The notes under the pieces were generated by a model that searched no databases, was not told the origin of the DNA, and saw only the letters and a list, made by a program, of their open reading frames with translations. Positions 32,657 through 41,196 of a DNA stretch of 64,000 nt are shown in pieces. Position 1 is the first letter of the stretch; each line of letters starts with the position of its first letter. Source of the stretch: Lachnospiraceae bacterium (GTDB taxonomy: Bacteria; Bacillota; Clostridia; Lachnospirales; Lachnospiraceae); NCBI GenBank assembly GCA_017479935.1, contig JAFVBO010000118.1, positions 111,798-175,797 of the forward strand. Direction: 5' to 3'. The translations under genes and the position numbers were made by a program.

Positions 32657-33739
32657 ATGAGCTATACAATTCCGATTGGCCCCTACCATCCGGCCCTGGA
32701 AGAACCGGTTCACGCCAGGCTGGTCACGGAGGGGGAACTGATCACGGACGCGGAGGTATTTGTGGGATACAACCACCGTGGTATCGAAAAGATCGCGCAG
32801 GAAAGGAACTTCATCCAGACAACCGTTCTGGTGGAGCGTGTCTGCGGGATCTGCTCCCACTCCCACGCCATGACCTACTGCATCGCGCTGGAAAACATCG
32901 CGGGGCTAGAAGTACCGCGGCGTGGATCTTATATCCGGGCTATCATCGAGGAACTGGAGCGCATTCATTCCCACATGCTCTGGCTGGGAATTGCCTGTCA
33001 TATCATCGGACATGACAGTCTGTTCATGCAGACCTGGAACTACCGTGAAAAGGTTATGGATGCGCTGGAGCACCTCACCGGTAACCGCGTGAACTACGCG
33101 ATGAATATCGTGGGCGGCGCCCGCCGGGATATCAATGATGAGCAGCGTGCGATGCTGATCAAGCTGTGCGATGACTTAGAACCTGAGATGAACCATCTCC
33201 GCGACCTTCTGATCGGGGATAAGACCGTGGCCATGCGTACCAAGGGTGTCGGCATTCTGACAACCGAGCAGGCCATCGATTTAGGCGCTGTCGGTCCTCA
33301 CGCGCGTGCGTCGGGCGTGAATATCGACGTTCGCCGGGATGCACCGTATAACTGCTATGACGAGTTTGAGTTTGATGTTCCCGTTTTGGATTCCTGCGAC
33401 GTGTACGCGCGTGTCGTGGTGCGTGTCCTGGAGATCTACGAGAGCATGAAGATCATCCGCCAGGCGGTTGAACAGCTTCCGGAGGGCCCCATCAACCTGG
33501 GCAACAAGTTCCCCCGCATTCCTGCCGGTGAATTTTTAGCCCGCCATGAAGCGCCCCGCGGTCAGCTGACCTACAAGGTGGTAACGGACGGAGGCCAGAA
33601 CAACTATCGCCTCAGCATCCATGTGCCTACCTTCCGGAACGCGCCTACCATCCCGACCATGTTAAAAGGAAACTCGGTGGCGGATGCCGGCCTGATCGTT
33701 GCCTGCATCGACCCCTGCTTCTCCTGTCTGGACCGGTAA
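32657..33739 (+). CDS. [NiFe] hydrogenase large subunit, Mbh/Ech type (MbhL/EchE-like)
   Basis: 360 residues. Carries the Ni-Fe active site of a membrane-bound, ferredoxin-linked H2-evolving group 4 hydrogenase. Both Ni ligands pairs are intact: L1 'ERVCGICSHSHAMTYC' (Cys63, Cys66) and L2 'DPCFSCLDR' (Cys354, Cys357), which separates it from NuoD and from Mbx/Mbs sulfur reductases that have lost them. The protein ends at the residue where maturation proteases normally cut, so there is no C-terminal extension to remove. ATG 32657 follows AATAAGGAGG. It is the first gene of the operon, split from the other catalytic subunits by 7 kb. Confidence 0.94.
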   Translation: MSYTIPIGPYHPALEEPVHARLVTEGELITDAEVFVGYNHRGIEKIAQERNFIQTTVLVERVCGICSHSHAMTYCIALENIAGLEVPRRGSYIRAIIEELERIHSHMLWLGIACHIIGHDSLFMQTWNYREKVMDALEHLTGNRVNYAMNIVGGARRDINDEQRAMLIKLCDDLEPEMNHLRDLLIGDKTVAMRTKGVGILTTEQAIDLGAVGPHARASGVNIDVRRDAPYNCYDEFEFDVPVLDSCDVYARVVVRVLEIYESMKIIRQAVEQLPEGPINLGNKFPRIPAGEFLARHEAPRGQLTYKVVTDGGQNNYRLSIHVPTFRNAPTIPTMLKGNSVADAGLIVACIDPCFSCLDR

Positions 33740-33745
33740 AGCGCG

Positions 33746-34132
33746 ATGCATGAGCTTGCCATTACCCAGAGCATTCTGGACATAGCGGTGAAGACCGCAA
33801 AGGATAACGGTGGCGTAAAGGTCAAGGAGATCCGGATTAAGATGGGCGAGTACTCCGGCGTGGTTCCCTCGCTGATTCAGGAGTATTTCGACCTGGTAAG
33901 CCGGGACACATTGGCGGAAAAAGCGCTTCTGATCATCGATCGCGTGCCGCTCACCGTGCGCTGCTTATCCTGCGGCTTTGAAGGAGCGATTGACAGGATG
34001 AAGATTCGGTGTCCCATCTGCGGTGGGACGGATATTAAGCTCCTGACCGGCCGGGAATTCTACGTGGACAGTCTGGAAGTGGAGGAATTAGATGGAGATA
34101 AAGGTAGTCAAGCAGATCCTGGAGTGGAATGA
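33746..34132 (+). CDS. hypA: Hydrogenase nickel insertion protein HypA
   Basis: 128 residues. Delivers Ni to the hydrogenase large subunit with HypB. N-terminal Ni-binding 'MHELAIT' (His2) is intact; the zinc site is two CxxC pairs, 'CLSC' and 'CPIC', around residues 73-94. The last ~12 residues (GDKGSQADPGVE) extend past the usual end and come from overlap with hypB (41 nt). It begins 6 nt after the large-subunit gene, so chaperone and client are co-expressed. Confidence 0.95.
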   Translation: MHELAITQSILDIAVKTAKDNGGVKVKEIRIKMGEYSGVVPSLIQEYFDLVSRDTLAEKALLIIDRVPLTVRCLSCGFEGAIDRMKIRCPICGGTDIKLLTGREFYVDSLEVEELDGDKGSQADPGVE

Positions 34133-34748
34133 GGACTGCAGCAATGAAATCAAGAAAGATCTGAAGGAAAAGAAGGTCTGTCTGATCAATGTCTTAGGGT
34201 CGCCCGGAGCGGGGAAAACGAGCCTCATCATGAAGCTGATCGAAAAGCTTCGCGAGGAGTACCGGATCGGCGTGATTGAAGGAGATATCGCCGGACAGAT
34301 CGACGCGGAGAAGATTGACCGCTTAGGGCTGCCGGTCGTGCAGCTGCAGACGGACGGAGCCTGCCATATCGAGGCCATGTCCATCCAGCACATTCTTCCC
34401 ATGTTTCAGCTGGAGGATTTGGATGTTCTGTTCGTGGAAAACATCGGTAATCTGGTGTGCCCTGCGGAGTTCAACATCGGGGAGAATTTCCGCATCGCCA
34501 TGCTGAGCGTGCCGGAGGGAGATGACAAGGTGGAGAAATATCCGCTCATGTTTGCGACCTCGGAAGCGCTGGTGATCCACAAAGCGGATATGCTTCCGTA
34601 TTTTGAATTTGACAGAAACCGGGTGAAGGAAAAGGCAACGGACATCAATCCGCACCTCACGGTGTTCGAGGTTTCTTCCCGCACGGAAGAGGGCCTTGAC
34701 GCATTTCTTGCCTGGTTAATAGAACGAATCAATAAAGAATTACAATAA
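34092..34748 (+). CDS. hypB: Hydrogenase nickel incorporation GTPase HypB
   Basis: 218 residues, SIMIBI-class GTPase that drives Ni transfer. P-loop 'GSPGAGKTSLIMKLIEKL' near residue 38, 'VIEGDIAGQIDAEKI' (switch region), 'LFVENIGNLVCPAEFNIGE' with the metal-site Cys, and a C-terminal 'VSSRTEEGLDAFLAWL'. No His-rich N-terminal nickel-storage stretch is present. The start overlaps hypA and has a GGAGG site. Confidence 0.95.
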   Translation: MEIKVVKQILEWNEDCSNEIKKDLKEKKVCLINVLGSPGAGKTSLIMKLIEKLREEYRIGVIEGDIAGQIDAEKIDRLGLPVVQLQTDGACHIEAMSIQHILPMFQLEDLDVLFVENIGNLVCPAEFNIGENFRIAMLSVPEGDDKVEKYPLMFATSEALVIHKADMLPYFEFDRNRVKEKATDINPHLTVFEVSSRTEEGLDAFLAWLIERINKELQ

Positions 34749-34789
34749 ACGTTGTGACCTTACAACATAAGGAAAAGGAGGGAATCGGC

Positions 34790-35311
34790 TTGAAAGAAAA
34801 GAATTACCTGACATGTGTCTTTACGGCCGTCTTCTGTTTTATCCTCTGGGAGCTTCTGGCCGCCTCAGTAGTGCCGCGCGATATCGTGCTGGGCATTATC
34901 GTCAGCATCATCGTGGCTCTGTTTTCCACCCGCTTCTTCGTGCACAACGAGGGCGGAAAAATGTGGAATCCGGTGCGGCTTCTGCTGATGGGCGGATACG
35001 CTTTTGGAAAGATGGCAGTAGAGATTGTAAAGGCAAATGTTGACGTGGCGCTTCGCGTGTTTGACACGGATATGCGCCTGCATCCCGGCATCGTCCGCAT
35101 ACCCACCGAGTTAAAGGATGAGTACGCGCTGTCTGTGCTGGCCAACTCCATCACGCTGACCCCCGGCACGATCACCATGGAAGTGGAAGAGGAAAACGGA
35201 AAGAACTACTTCTACGTTCACTGGATCGACGTGCAGACGAGGGACGAAAACGAAGCGGCGGATGCCATCAAGGGAAGCATGGAGCCTGACGTAAGGAGGA
35301 TCTGGGAATGA
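34790..35311 (+). CDS. mnhE: Na+/H+ antiporter subunit E family (MrpE/MbhA-like)
   Basis: 173 residues from TTG 34790, chosen because AAGGAGGG lies 7 nt upstream; GTG 34754 has no such site. MrpE-like membrane subunit with two to three N-terminal hydrophobic segments and a conserved cytoplasmic part 'ALSVLANSITLTPGTITMEV'. In Mbh hydrogenases the equivalent is MbhA, part of the ion-translocating module. The 3' end overlaps the next gene by ATGA, as do most genes through 37.3 kb. Confidence 0.88.
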   Translation: MKEKNYLTCVFTAVFCFILWELLAASVVPRDIVLGIIVSIIVALFSTRFFVHNEGGKMWNPVRLLLMGGYAFGKMAVEIVKANVDVALRVFDTDMRLHPGIVRIPTELKDEYALSVLANSITLTPGTITMEVEEENGKNYFYVHWIDVQTRDENEAADAIKGSMEPDVRRIWE

Positions 35312-35562
35312 TAGAGCTAGCAGTGTTTTGTATTTTTTATATCGGCTGCGGGATCGCTCTTCTTTACCGTGCCGTGACAGGACCCACCATGGCTGACCGC
35401 ATCGTTGCGGTGGATACGATTGATGTGCTGGCGGTTTCGGCGCTTGTTCTGATCTCCATGTTTACCGGACGCGGAATCTATCTGGACATCGCCATTGTCG
35501 TCGGTCTGTTCGGTTTCCTTGGAACCGTGTTCATGGCCAAGTATCTGGAGGGGAAGATATGA
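35308..35562 (+). CDS. mnhF: Na+/H+ antiporter subunit F family (MrpF/MbhB-like)
   Basis: 84 residues, three TM helices. Family features: 'YRAVTGPTMADRIVAVDTID' with the Pro-Thr-x2-Asp-Arg motif, then two more hydrophobic helices ending 'FLGTVFMAKYLEG'. Part of the Mrp-like module in Mbh complexes. Overlaps both neighbours by 4 nt, indicating coupled translation. Confidence 0.9.
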   Translation: MIELAVFCIFYIGCGIALLYRAVTGPTMADRIVAVDTIDVLAVSALVLISMFTGRGIYLDIAIVVGLFGFLGTVFMAKYLEGKI

Positions 35563-35918
35563 TAAGAGTACTTGTGGATTTATTCCTTCTCATCGGTGCT
35601 GTGTTCGCTCTGGCCGGAACGGTGGGTATCATTCGGATGCCTGACATTTTTACCCGTCTGCAGGCCAGCACCTGCGCGGCTACGCTGGGAACATTCGGCA
35701 TTACGGTCGCGGCCCTCATCTTTGCCTTCTCAAGGGGAATGAGCGGCGGCACGATCATCAAGATTCTTCTGGCGGGTCTGGTGGTCATCTTAACCAACCC
35801 GATTTCCAACCATGCGATGCTCTTGGGCGCCTACAAGAAGGGCGATCTGCCTGAGACAAAGCTGGAATGTGACGATTACGAAAAAGAGCACAAAACAGAG
35901 GAGGTGACGAAGGCATGA
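35559..35918 (+). CDS. mnhG: Na+/H+ antiporter subunit G family (MrpG/MbhC-like)
   Basis: 119 residues, three TM helices with the family stretch 'GTVGIIRMPDIFTRLQAST' followed by 'KILLAGLVVILTNPISNHAM'. The charged C-terminal tail (about 25 residues) is soluble. Corresponds to MbhC in Pyrococcus Mbh. Start overlaps mnhF stop. Confidence 0.9.
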   Translation: MIRVLVDLFLLIGAVFALAGTVGIIRMPDIFTRLQASTCAATLGTFGITVAALIFAFSRGMSGGTIIKILLAGLVVILTNPISNHAMLLGAYKKGDLPETKLECDDYEKEHKTEEVTKA

Positions 35919-36190
35919 ACGGAGTAGTGGCTGTTTTAAACACCCTGGTCATTCTGGGAATCATCGCGTCCGCTATTCTGACCGTGCGCGCGAAGGGTGT
36001 CTTCAGTTCCGTCATCTGTCTGGCAGCGGTCGGTTCCTTTGTGACGGTGGAGTTTGTTCTTTTACAGGCTCCGGATGTGGCGATCGCGGAAGCGGCGGTC
36101 GGCGCCGTGCTTTCGACCGTTCTGTATGTGATTGCCCTGCGGCGCACGAAGGAGGAAGGAGATTACGAGGATGAAGATACGGAAGAATAG
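35915..36190 (+). CDS. Hydrogenase membrane subunit, DUF4040/MbhD-like
   Basis: 91 residues, three TM helices. The motif 'QAPDVAIAEAAVGAVLSTVL' is characteristic of the MbhD/MrpA C-terminal domain (hydrogenase subunit MbhD domain). In Mrp antiporters this region belongs to the large MrpA; in Mbh it is a separate protein, as here. The C-terminus is acidic (EDEDTEE). Confidence 0.87.
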   Translation: MNGVVAVLNTLVILGIIASAILTVRAKGVFSSVICLAAVGSFVTVEFVLLQAPDVAIAEAAVGAVLSTVLYVIALRRTKEEGDYEDEDTEE

Positions 36191-36539
36191 AAAAGAACTT
36201 TTCCTGCTGATCTCCTTGGCTATTCTGGTCATCGTCGGCATCTATGCCACCGGTTCAATGGGCGTTCTTCCGCCTACCTATGGCGGAAACGAGGATGCGC
36301 TGGCGCTTGCCACCGATCCGGAGAGCTATGACACGGATACGGCCGATGGCGTAGCCCAGGTGATGGTGCGGGAGAATCAGGTGAAAACCGTTTCTCCGAA
36401 CGTGGTTTTTTCGGTTGTGTTTAACTACAGAGGCTATGATACCATGGGCGAGTCCTTCGTGCTGTTCACCACGGTCTGCGGCACGGCGGCTATTCTGCGC
36501 GTGATTCAGAAGAAGAAAGAGGAGGCGGGCAAGAGATGA
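36171..36539 (+). CDS. Hydrogenase membrane subunit, MbhE-like
   Basis: 122 residues from ATG 36171, which overlaps the previous gene by 20 nt and follows GGAGATTACGAGG. Two TM helices (about 9-27 and 88-108) flank a soluble loop; 'NVVFSVVFNYRGYDTMGESF' is the conserved segment shared with the C-terminus of MrpA and MbhE. Completes the split MrpA-like part. Confidence 0.82.
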   Translation: MKIRKNRKELFLLISLAILVIVGIYATGSMGVLPPTYGGNEDALALATDPESYDTDTADGVAQVMVRENQVKTVSPNVVFSVVFNYRGYDTMGESFVLFTTVCGTAAILRVIQKKKEEAGKR

Positions 36540-36985
36540 AAAGAAAAAAGACAAAAAACATCATCGTCAAATGCGCGGCTGACTTTTTCCTCCCCATCTT
36601 CCTGACCTATGGCTTTTACGTGATTTTCCACGGAAATTCGAGCCCGGGCGGCGGTTTCCAGGGCGGTGTCCTGATCGCGTCGGTAATCCTGTTGCTCTTC
36701 CTGGGCTATGGACATGAGATGGTACACAAGGTGTTCGACGAGGAGCTCCTGCACAAGGGCGAGTCTCTGGCGGAAGCCATCTATGTGCTGATCGCCCTGA
36801 TCGGCCTGATTTTTGCCGGTCTGTTTGCCACGAACATCATCTTCAGCCTTGGCATTTTTGAGGCCGAGACAACCATGCTGATGAACGATGCGGTAGGTCT
36901 GGATGTATTAACGGGTATCGGATGCTTACTTCTGATGCTGCTTAAGACTCTGGCTCCCGGCGCGGAAAAGAAGGGGGGAGAATAA
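36536..36985 (+). CDS. mnhB: Na+/H+ antiporter subunit B family (MrpB/MbhF-like)
   Basis: 149 residues, four TM helices, MnhB domain. Conserved 'FHGNSSPGGGFQGGVLIASV' near residue 32 is the family signature. Overlaps the upstream gene by 4 nt. Corresponds to MbhF. Confidence 0.9.
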   Translation: MKRKKTKNIIVKCAADFFLPIFLTYGFYVIFHGNSSPGGGFQGGVLIASVILLLFLGYGHEMVHKVFDEELLHKGESLAEAIYVLIALIGLIFAGLFATNIIFSLGIFEAETTMLMNDAVGLDVLTGIGCLLLMLLKTLAPGAEKKGGE

Positions 36986-36986
36986 T

Positions 36987-37337
36987 ATGATGGCAATGAA
37001 TTACCTCGGTTCTTTTCTGCTCATTATCCTGGGGCTGTATATGATGGTGAGCAAGCGGAACCTGATTAAGATTATCATCGGTCTGGATCTGGTGGACTAC
37101 GGCGCGAACCTGCTGATCGTTTCGATCGGCTTTCGAGATGGAGGCACCGCTCCGATCTTTACCTTAAGCGAGCTGTTTTCCGGCGCGTACTTTGTCGATC
37201 CGGTTCCCCAGGCGCTGACCCTGACCAGCATCGTTATCGGTGCCTGCGTGACGGCCATGTCCCTGGCGCTGATCATCAAGATCAAGGATCAGTACGGAAC
37301 GATCGATTCTCATAAGGTTAGGAGGTTAAACGGATGA
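36987..37337 (+). CDS. mnhC: NuoK/MrpC-like subunit (MbhG-like)
   Basis: 116 residues, three TM helices. 'LGLYMMVSKRNLIKIIIGLD' and 'TLTSIVIGACVTAMSLALII' match the NuoK/MrpC family; the helix-2 'IIGLDLVDYGANLLIV' replaces the Glu of NuoK with Asp, as is usual for MrpC. Start may be ATG 36987 or 36990. Confidence 0.88.
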   Translation: MMAMNYLGSFLLIILGLYMMVSKRNLIKIIIGLDLVDYGANLLIVSIGFRDGGTAPIFTLSELFSGAYFVDPVPQALTLTSIVIGACVTAMSLALIIKIKDQYGTIDSHKVRRLNG

Positions 37338-39262
37338 TGCAGCATTTCCCGATTTTATCCATCATGGTGCTGTTCTTCGGCGCCTTCTTAAACGGAATAT
37401 TCGGCGGGAAGAATGCGAAGGCCAGAAAGATCATTGTTCTGGCGTCCATCTTTCTTTCCTTCCTGATGGTTGTGGCGATGACGGGGCCGGTCATGCTGGA
37501 GGGACAGATCATTTCCTACTGGCTGGGCAACTGGGAGCCGGCCATGGGATTTGCCTTCGGCATTGGCCTGGAGGTGGATGCCGTCGGTCTGTTCTTCGGT
37601 CTCATTATCTCCACGGCCGTGCTGGTGTCGGGTCTTTACTCGTTTGAGTACATGAGCCATGACGACGCCCTCGGATACTACTACACCCTGTATCTGATGC
37701 TGGGCGGCGGCGTGCTGGGCCTGGTGTTCTCCGGCTGCCTTTTCAACATCTTCGTCATGGTGGAAATCATGACCTTCTCCGCGGTAGCCCTGACGGCTTT
37801 CCGGAACGAGAAGTACGGTGCCTTAGAGGCTGCGTTTAAGTACCTGGTGGTTGGTTCCATCGGTTCCACGAGCGTTCTTGTCGGCACGATCCTTCTGTAC
37901 AATCAGACGCACACGCTCAACCTGGCGCAGATCGCCTCCATTTTGCCGAGCGTTTCTAACGGTGTGACGGCGGTGGCTTTTGGCTTCCTGTTTGTTGGAT
38001 TTGCCACCAAGGCCTTCCTGTTCCCGTTCCAGCCGCTGGCAGCGGATGCCCACGCTGTGGCTCCGTCCTCGATCTCCGTGCTGATCTCCGGTGTTCTGAC
38101 AAAGACCGGTGTGTACGGTATCATCCGACTGGTGTATGTTCTGTATCAGAGCATGAACTTAGGCCCGGTCAAGACGCTGGTTGTCTTTATCGGTACCTTA
38201 AGTATGTTCATCTGCGTGACGATGGCTCTGGCGCAGCACGACTTTAAGCGTCTGTTAGCCTTCCACAGTATCTCGCAGGTTGGCTATGTGATCACGGCGG
38301 TCGGCCTTTCCACCGCGCTCGGCGTGGCGGGCGGTCTGTATCACGCCATGAACCATACGCTGTTTAAGAGCCTTCTCTTCCTGACGGCCGGTGCGGTTCT
38401 TCATCAGACGGACACCACAAACCTGGATGAGCTGGGCGGTCTTTCCAAGAGAATGCCGAAGACGACGGTGCTGTTCTTAATCGGCGCTGCCTCCATCAGC
38501 GGTCTTCCTCCGTTTAACGGATTTGCCTCCAAGTGGATGATCTATCAGGCCACCTTTGAGGCGGCGGCTGCGCAGAACAACTTCGGCTTTGCTCTGGTTG
38601 GAATCATTGAGATGCTGACCAGTGTTCTGACGCTGGCTTCCTTTATCAAGGTTACGCAGTCCGTGTTCTTTGGTCAGATGCCGAAGAAGTGGGAGAATGT
38701 GAAAGAAGTCGGAAACGGCATGATCATCCCCATGGGCATCTTAGCGGCGCTCTGCGTGATCACGGGTGTGGCTCCTTCTGCCGTGGAAAAGTACCTGTTA
38801 GCTCCCGCTACCTCTGCGGTTTACAGTGTTGGCAAGTATATTAACGCCATGATGGGAGAGGGCTTTGCCGAAGGCGTTTCCCTTTCTTCTGAGACGGTGG
38901 CGGTGGACCTTGGCCGAAGCGGTTACTGGAATCCGCTTGCCTGGCTGGCCCTGTTAGGCATCCTGCTCTTTGGCGCCTTTGTCGCGTTCGTTCTGCTTCG
39001 GAAGGAAGCGAAGACGAAGGAAAGCGAAGCGGCCGAAATGTTTGGCTCCGTCGACGAGAAGTTCGAGCCGTTCTTCAGCGGTGAGAGAGCCGAGTTCTCT
39101 CAGGTTGGCGGTTCCGACATGTTCTGGGGCTTCAAGAAGGTGATGCGCCCTTATCTGGACTTTATGCATGACGCGCACTCCGGCGTGGTGAACGACTACG
39201 TGCGGTGGGCGGTCGAGTGTCTGGCGTTAGTGCTTCTGTACTGCGTCCTGTGCGGACTGTAA
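37334..39262 (+). CDS. Proton-conducting antiporter-like subunit (MrpD/NuoL/MbhH-like) with C-terminal extension
   Basis: 642 residues, about 14 TM helices plus an extension. Ion-path residues are visible: Glu in 'NIFVMVEIMTFSAVALTAF', Lys in 'GFATKAFLFPFQPLAADAH', 'AQHDFKRLLAFHSISQVGY' and Lys in 'NHTLFKSLLFLTAGAVLHQT'. MbhH/MrpD are around 500 residues; the extra C-terminal part (from about 525) has a TM helix, a charged soluble stretch, then 'MRPYLDFMHDAHSGVVNDYV' and a final TM helix. No separate MbhI gene exists here, so this extension may be a fused MbhI. Pumps Na+ or H+ driven by ferredoxin oxidation. Confidence 0.9.
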   Translation: MMQHFPILSIMVLFFGAFLNGIFGGKNAKARKIIVLASIFLSFLMVVAMTGPVMLEGQIISYWLGNWEPAMGFAFGIGLEVDAVGLFFGLIISTAVLVSGLYSFEYMSHDDALGYYYTLYLMLGGGVLGLVFSGCLFNIFVMVEIMTFSAVALTAFRNEKYGALEAAFKYLVVGSIGSTSVLVGTILLYNQTHTLNLAQIASILPSVSNGVTAVAFGFLFVGFATKAFLFPFQPLAADAHAVAPSSISVLISGVLTKTGVYGIIRLVYVLYQSMNLGPVKTLVVFIGTLSMFICVTMALAQHDFKRLLAFHSISQVGYVITAVGLSTALGVAGGLYHAMNHTLFKSLLFLTAGAVLHQTDTTNLDELGGLSKRMPKTTVLFLIGAASISGLPPFNGFASKWMIYQATFEAAAAQNNFGFALVGIIEMLTSVLTLASFIKVTQSVFFGQMPKKWENVKEVGNGMIIPMGILAALCVITGVAPSAVEKYLLAPATSAVYSVGKYINAMMGEGFAEGVSLSSETVAVDLGRSGYWNPLAWLALLGILLFGAFVAFVLLRKEAKTKESEAAEMFGSVDEKFEPFFSGERAEFSQVGGSDMFWGFKKVMRPYLDFMHDAHSGVVNDYVRWAVECLALVLLYCVLCGL

Positions 39263-39277
39263 GGAGGTGACGGATCG

Positions 39278-40255
39278 ATGAATATTGTGCTGATTATTCT
39301 GAAATGGCTGTTCCATATTCTGGTCTTTCCGGGCTTCCTGTTTACGCTTTGCGCGGCCCTGCTTCTCGCAGGTATCGACCGGAAGCTGGTCGCCCGCATG
39401 CAGAACCGTGTGGGTCCGCCCCTGCTGCAGCCGGCCTATGACCTGTTAAAGCTCTTTGGAAAAGAAATCATTATACCCCGGCAGGCGAACAAGAAGGCCT
39501 TCCTTTCGGCTCCGGCCGTAGGCCTTGCAAGCCTCCTTGTCACGTCGCTCCTGCTTCCGTTCTCGGCCTCCTTTGTCGCCGTCTCGGGCGTGGCGGACGT
39601 GATCGTCGTGCTGTATCTTCTGACCATTCCGGCCGTGGCGATCATTGTCGGTGCGGCTTCCTCCGCATCCCCGTTTGCCGGTGTGGGTCTGTCCCGTGAG
39701 ATGGTAGCCGTGATGGCGTACGAGCTACCGCTTACCATCGTCCTTGTCACGGTTTGCCGCAAGGCCGGCCTGATGATGGACGAGAGTGGTATGACCTTCT
39801 CTCTGGCAACGGTCATGCAGTACCAGGCCGAGCACGGTGCCATGATCACGAAGCTTTCCATGATCCCTGCCGCGCTGGCGATGCTCTTCATCATTCCCTG
39901 TGAAGTGGGAGCGCATCCGTTTGACATCGCGGAAGCGGAGACGGAAATCTGCGAAGGAACCCTGGCGGAGTACAGCGGCCTTCCGCTGGCTTTTTATGAG
40001 CTGGCGCATTATGTAAAGATGTTTATTCTGACATCTTTATTCTGCGTCCTGTTCCTGGGCGGCTTTACGACGGGCGTTGTCGTTGTGGATCTGATCCTGC
40101 GCCTGATCTTCTGCGTGGTGGTTACGTTCCTTTGCATCACGGTTCCCCACGCGGTCTGCGCCCGCTTTAAGGTGGAGCAGGTGTTTAAATTCTACTGGAC
40201 CTGGGTTTTAGGGCTGGCTCTTGTCAGTCTGCTCCTTGTCTGGCTGGGTCTGTAA
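39278..40255 (+). CDS. NuoH-like membrane subunit of hydrogenase (MbhM/EchB-like)
   Basis: 325 residues, about eight TM helices. It anchors the hydrogenase module and links it to the ion-pumping module. Signature 'AGIDRKLVARMQNRVGPPLL' (NuoH family motif 1) near residue 33, and 'EVGAHPFDIAEAETEICEGT' (motif 2, rich in Glu) in the middle. The ATG at 39278 follows TAAGGAGGTGACGG. Distinguished from NuoH of complex I by neighbours and length. Confidence 0.92.
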   Translation: MNIVLIILKWLFHILVFPGFLFTLCAALLLAGIDRKLVARMQNRVGPPLLQPAYDLLKLFGKEIIIPRQANKKAFLSAPAVGLASLLVTSLLLPFSASFVAVSGVADVIVVLYLLTIPAVAIIVGAASSASPFAGVGLSREMVAVMAYELPLTIVLVTVCRKAGLMMDESGMTFSLATVMQYQAEHGAMITKLSMIPAALAMLFIIPCEVGAHPFDIAEAETEICEGTLAEYSGLPLAFYELAHYVKMFILTSLFCVLFLGGFTTGVVVVDLILRLIFCVVVTFLCITVPHAVCARFKVEQVFKFYWTWVLGLALVSLLLVWLGL

Positions 40256-40267
40256 GGGAGGCGCGAT

Positions 40268-40711
40268 ATGTTAAGAAAACTTATAGATGAAAGCGCGGCG
40301 AAATCGCCGTGGATCTATCATATCAACGCGGGCTCCTGCAATGGCTGTGATATCGAGCTTGTCTCGGTTTTAACTCCCCGCTATGACGCGGAGCGCTGCG
40401 GCTTTAAGCTGACGGGTTCCCCCCGCCATGCGGATATTGTGGTGGTATCCGGTCCGATTACGGTACAGACGAGAGACCGTGTGGTTCGCACGCTGTCCCA
40501 GGTTCCGGAACCGAAGGTGGTAGTGGCCCTTGGCTCCTGCCCCCGCTCGGGCAACGTGTTTAAGGGAAGCTATTCGATCGATGGCCCGCTTGACAAGTAT
40601 TGCCACGTGGATGTCTCCGTCGCGGGATGCACCCCGAAGCCGGAGGCGATCATCGCCGGCCTTGCGAAGGCGGCTGAAATCCTGAAGGAAAAGAGAAAGG
40701 AGATGCACTGA
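40268..40711 (+). CDS. [NiFe] hydrogenase small subunit, NuoB-like (MbhJ/EchC-like)
   Basis: 147 residues. Carries the proximal 4Fe-4S cluster next to the Ni-Fe site. Cys ligands: 'GSCNGCDIE' (two Cys), 'ALGSCPRSGN' and 'VAGCTPKPEAI'. The short size and lack of distal clusters are normal for group 4 enzymes. ATG 40268 follows AAGGGAGG. Its 3' end shares one base with the start of the next gene. Confidence 0.94.
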   Translation: MLRKLIDESAAKSPWIYHINAGSCNGCDIELVSVLTPRYDAERCGFKLTGSPRHADIVVVSGPITVQTRDRVVRTLSQVPEPKVVVALGSCPRSGNVFKGSYSIDGPLDKYCHVDVSVAGCTPKPEAIIAGLAKAAEILKEKRKEMH

Positions 40712-41196
40712 TGGAAGTCAAAAATCCCGTACCTTTTCTGAAAGACGCGCTGAAGCAGCTTTTTGAAAAACCCGTGACAGAAAGCTTTCCGGCCGGAGAC
40801 CCGCCCAAGGCGGCACCGGAATACCGGGGAAGAATCGTCTATCATCCGGATCTTTGCATTAACTGCGGAACCTGTCTCCGTGTCTGCGCGCCTCAGGCCA
40901 TGACGCGGACGATGGAGCCGGTGGAAGGCGGAGACCGTGTCACCTTTACCTTTGACATGACCTCCTGCACGTTCTGCCGTCTGTGCTCCGACTTCTGCTC
41001 CCGCAAGGCGATCGAGCTGACCGACGATTACATGATCGTGGGAACCAAGCATGAAGACTTCCTGGTATCGGGAACCTTCATCAAGATGAAGCCGGTGAAA
41101 AAGCCCGCCCCGGATGCGGCTGCCGCGAAACCGGCACCTGCCAAACCGGCTGCGGAAGGTACGCCTGCTGCAAGCCCGGCACCGGAGAAGAAATGA
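40711..41196 (+). CDS. 4Fe-4S ferredoxin-type subunit, NuoI-like (MbhN/EchF-like)
   Basis: 161 residues with two 4Fe-4S motifs, 'CINCGTCLRVCAP' and 'CTFCRLCSDFCSR', which accept electrons from soluble ferredoxin. The C-terminal ~32 residues are an Ala/Pro/Lys-rich linker of simple composition (repeats of KPAP and AAAK), not found in standard EchF; it might tether or be disordered. Overlaps hypF by 4 nt. Confidence 0.92.
   Translation: MEVKNPVPFLKDALKQLFEKPVTESFPAGDPPKAAPEYRGRIVYHPDLCINCGTCLRVCAPQAMTRTMEPVEGGDRVTFTFDMTSCTFCRLCSDFCSRKAIELTDDYMIVGTKHEDFLVSGTFIKMKPVKKPAPDAAAAKPAPAKPAAEGTPAASPAPEKK

Noticed and set aside
34790..39262. Stand-alone Mrp Na+/H+ antiporter operon
   Set aside because: The MrpA core is absent, only MbhD/MbhE-like pieces exist, and the genes are fused by overlaps to hydrogenase subunits, so this is the Mbh membrane module.
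32657..41196. Complex I (Nuo) or Mbx/Mbs sulfur reductase
   Set aside because: Both Cys pairs for the Ni-Fe site are intact and all Hyp maturation genes are present; NuoA, J, M, N are absent.
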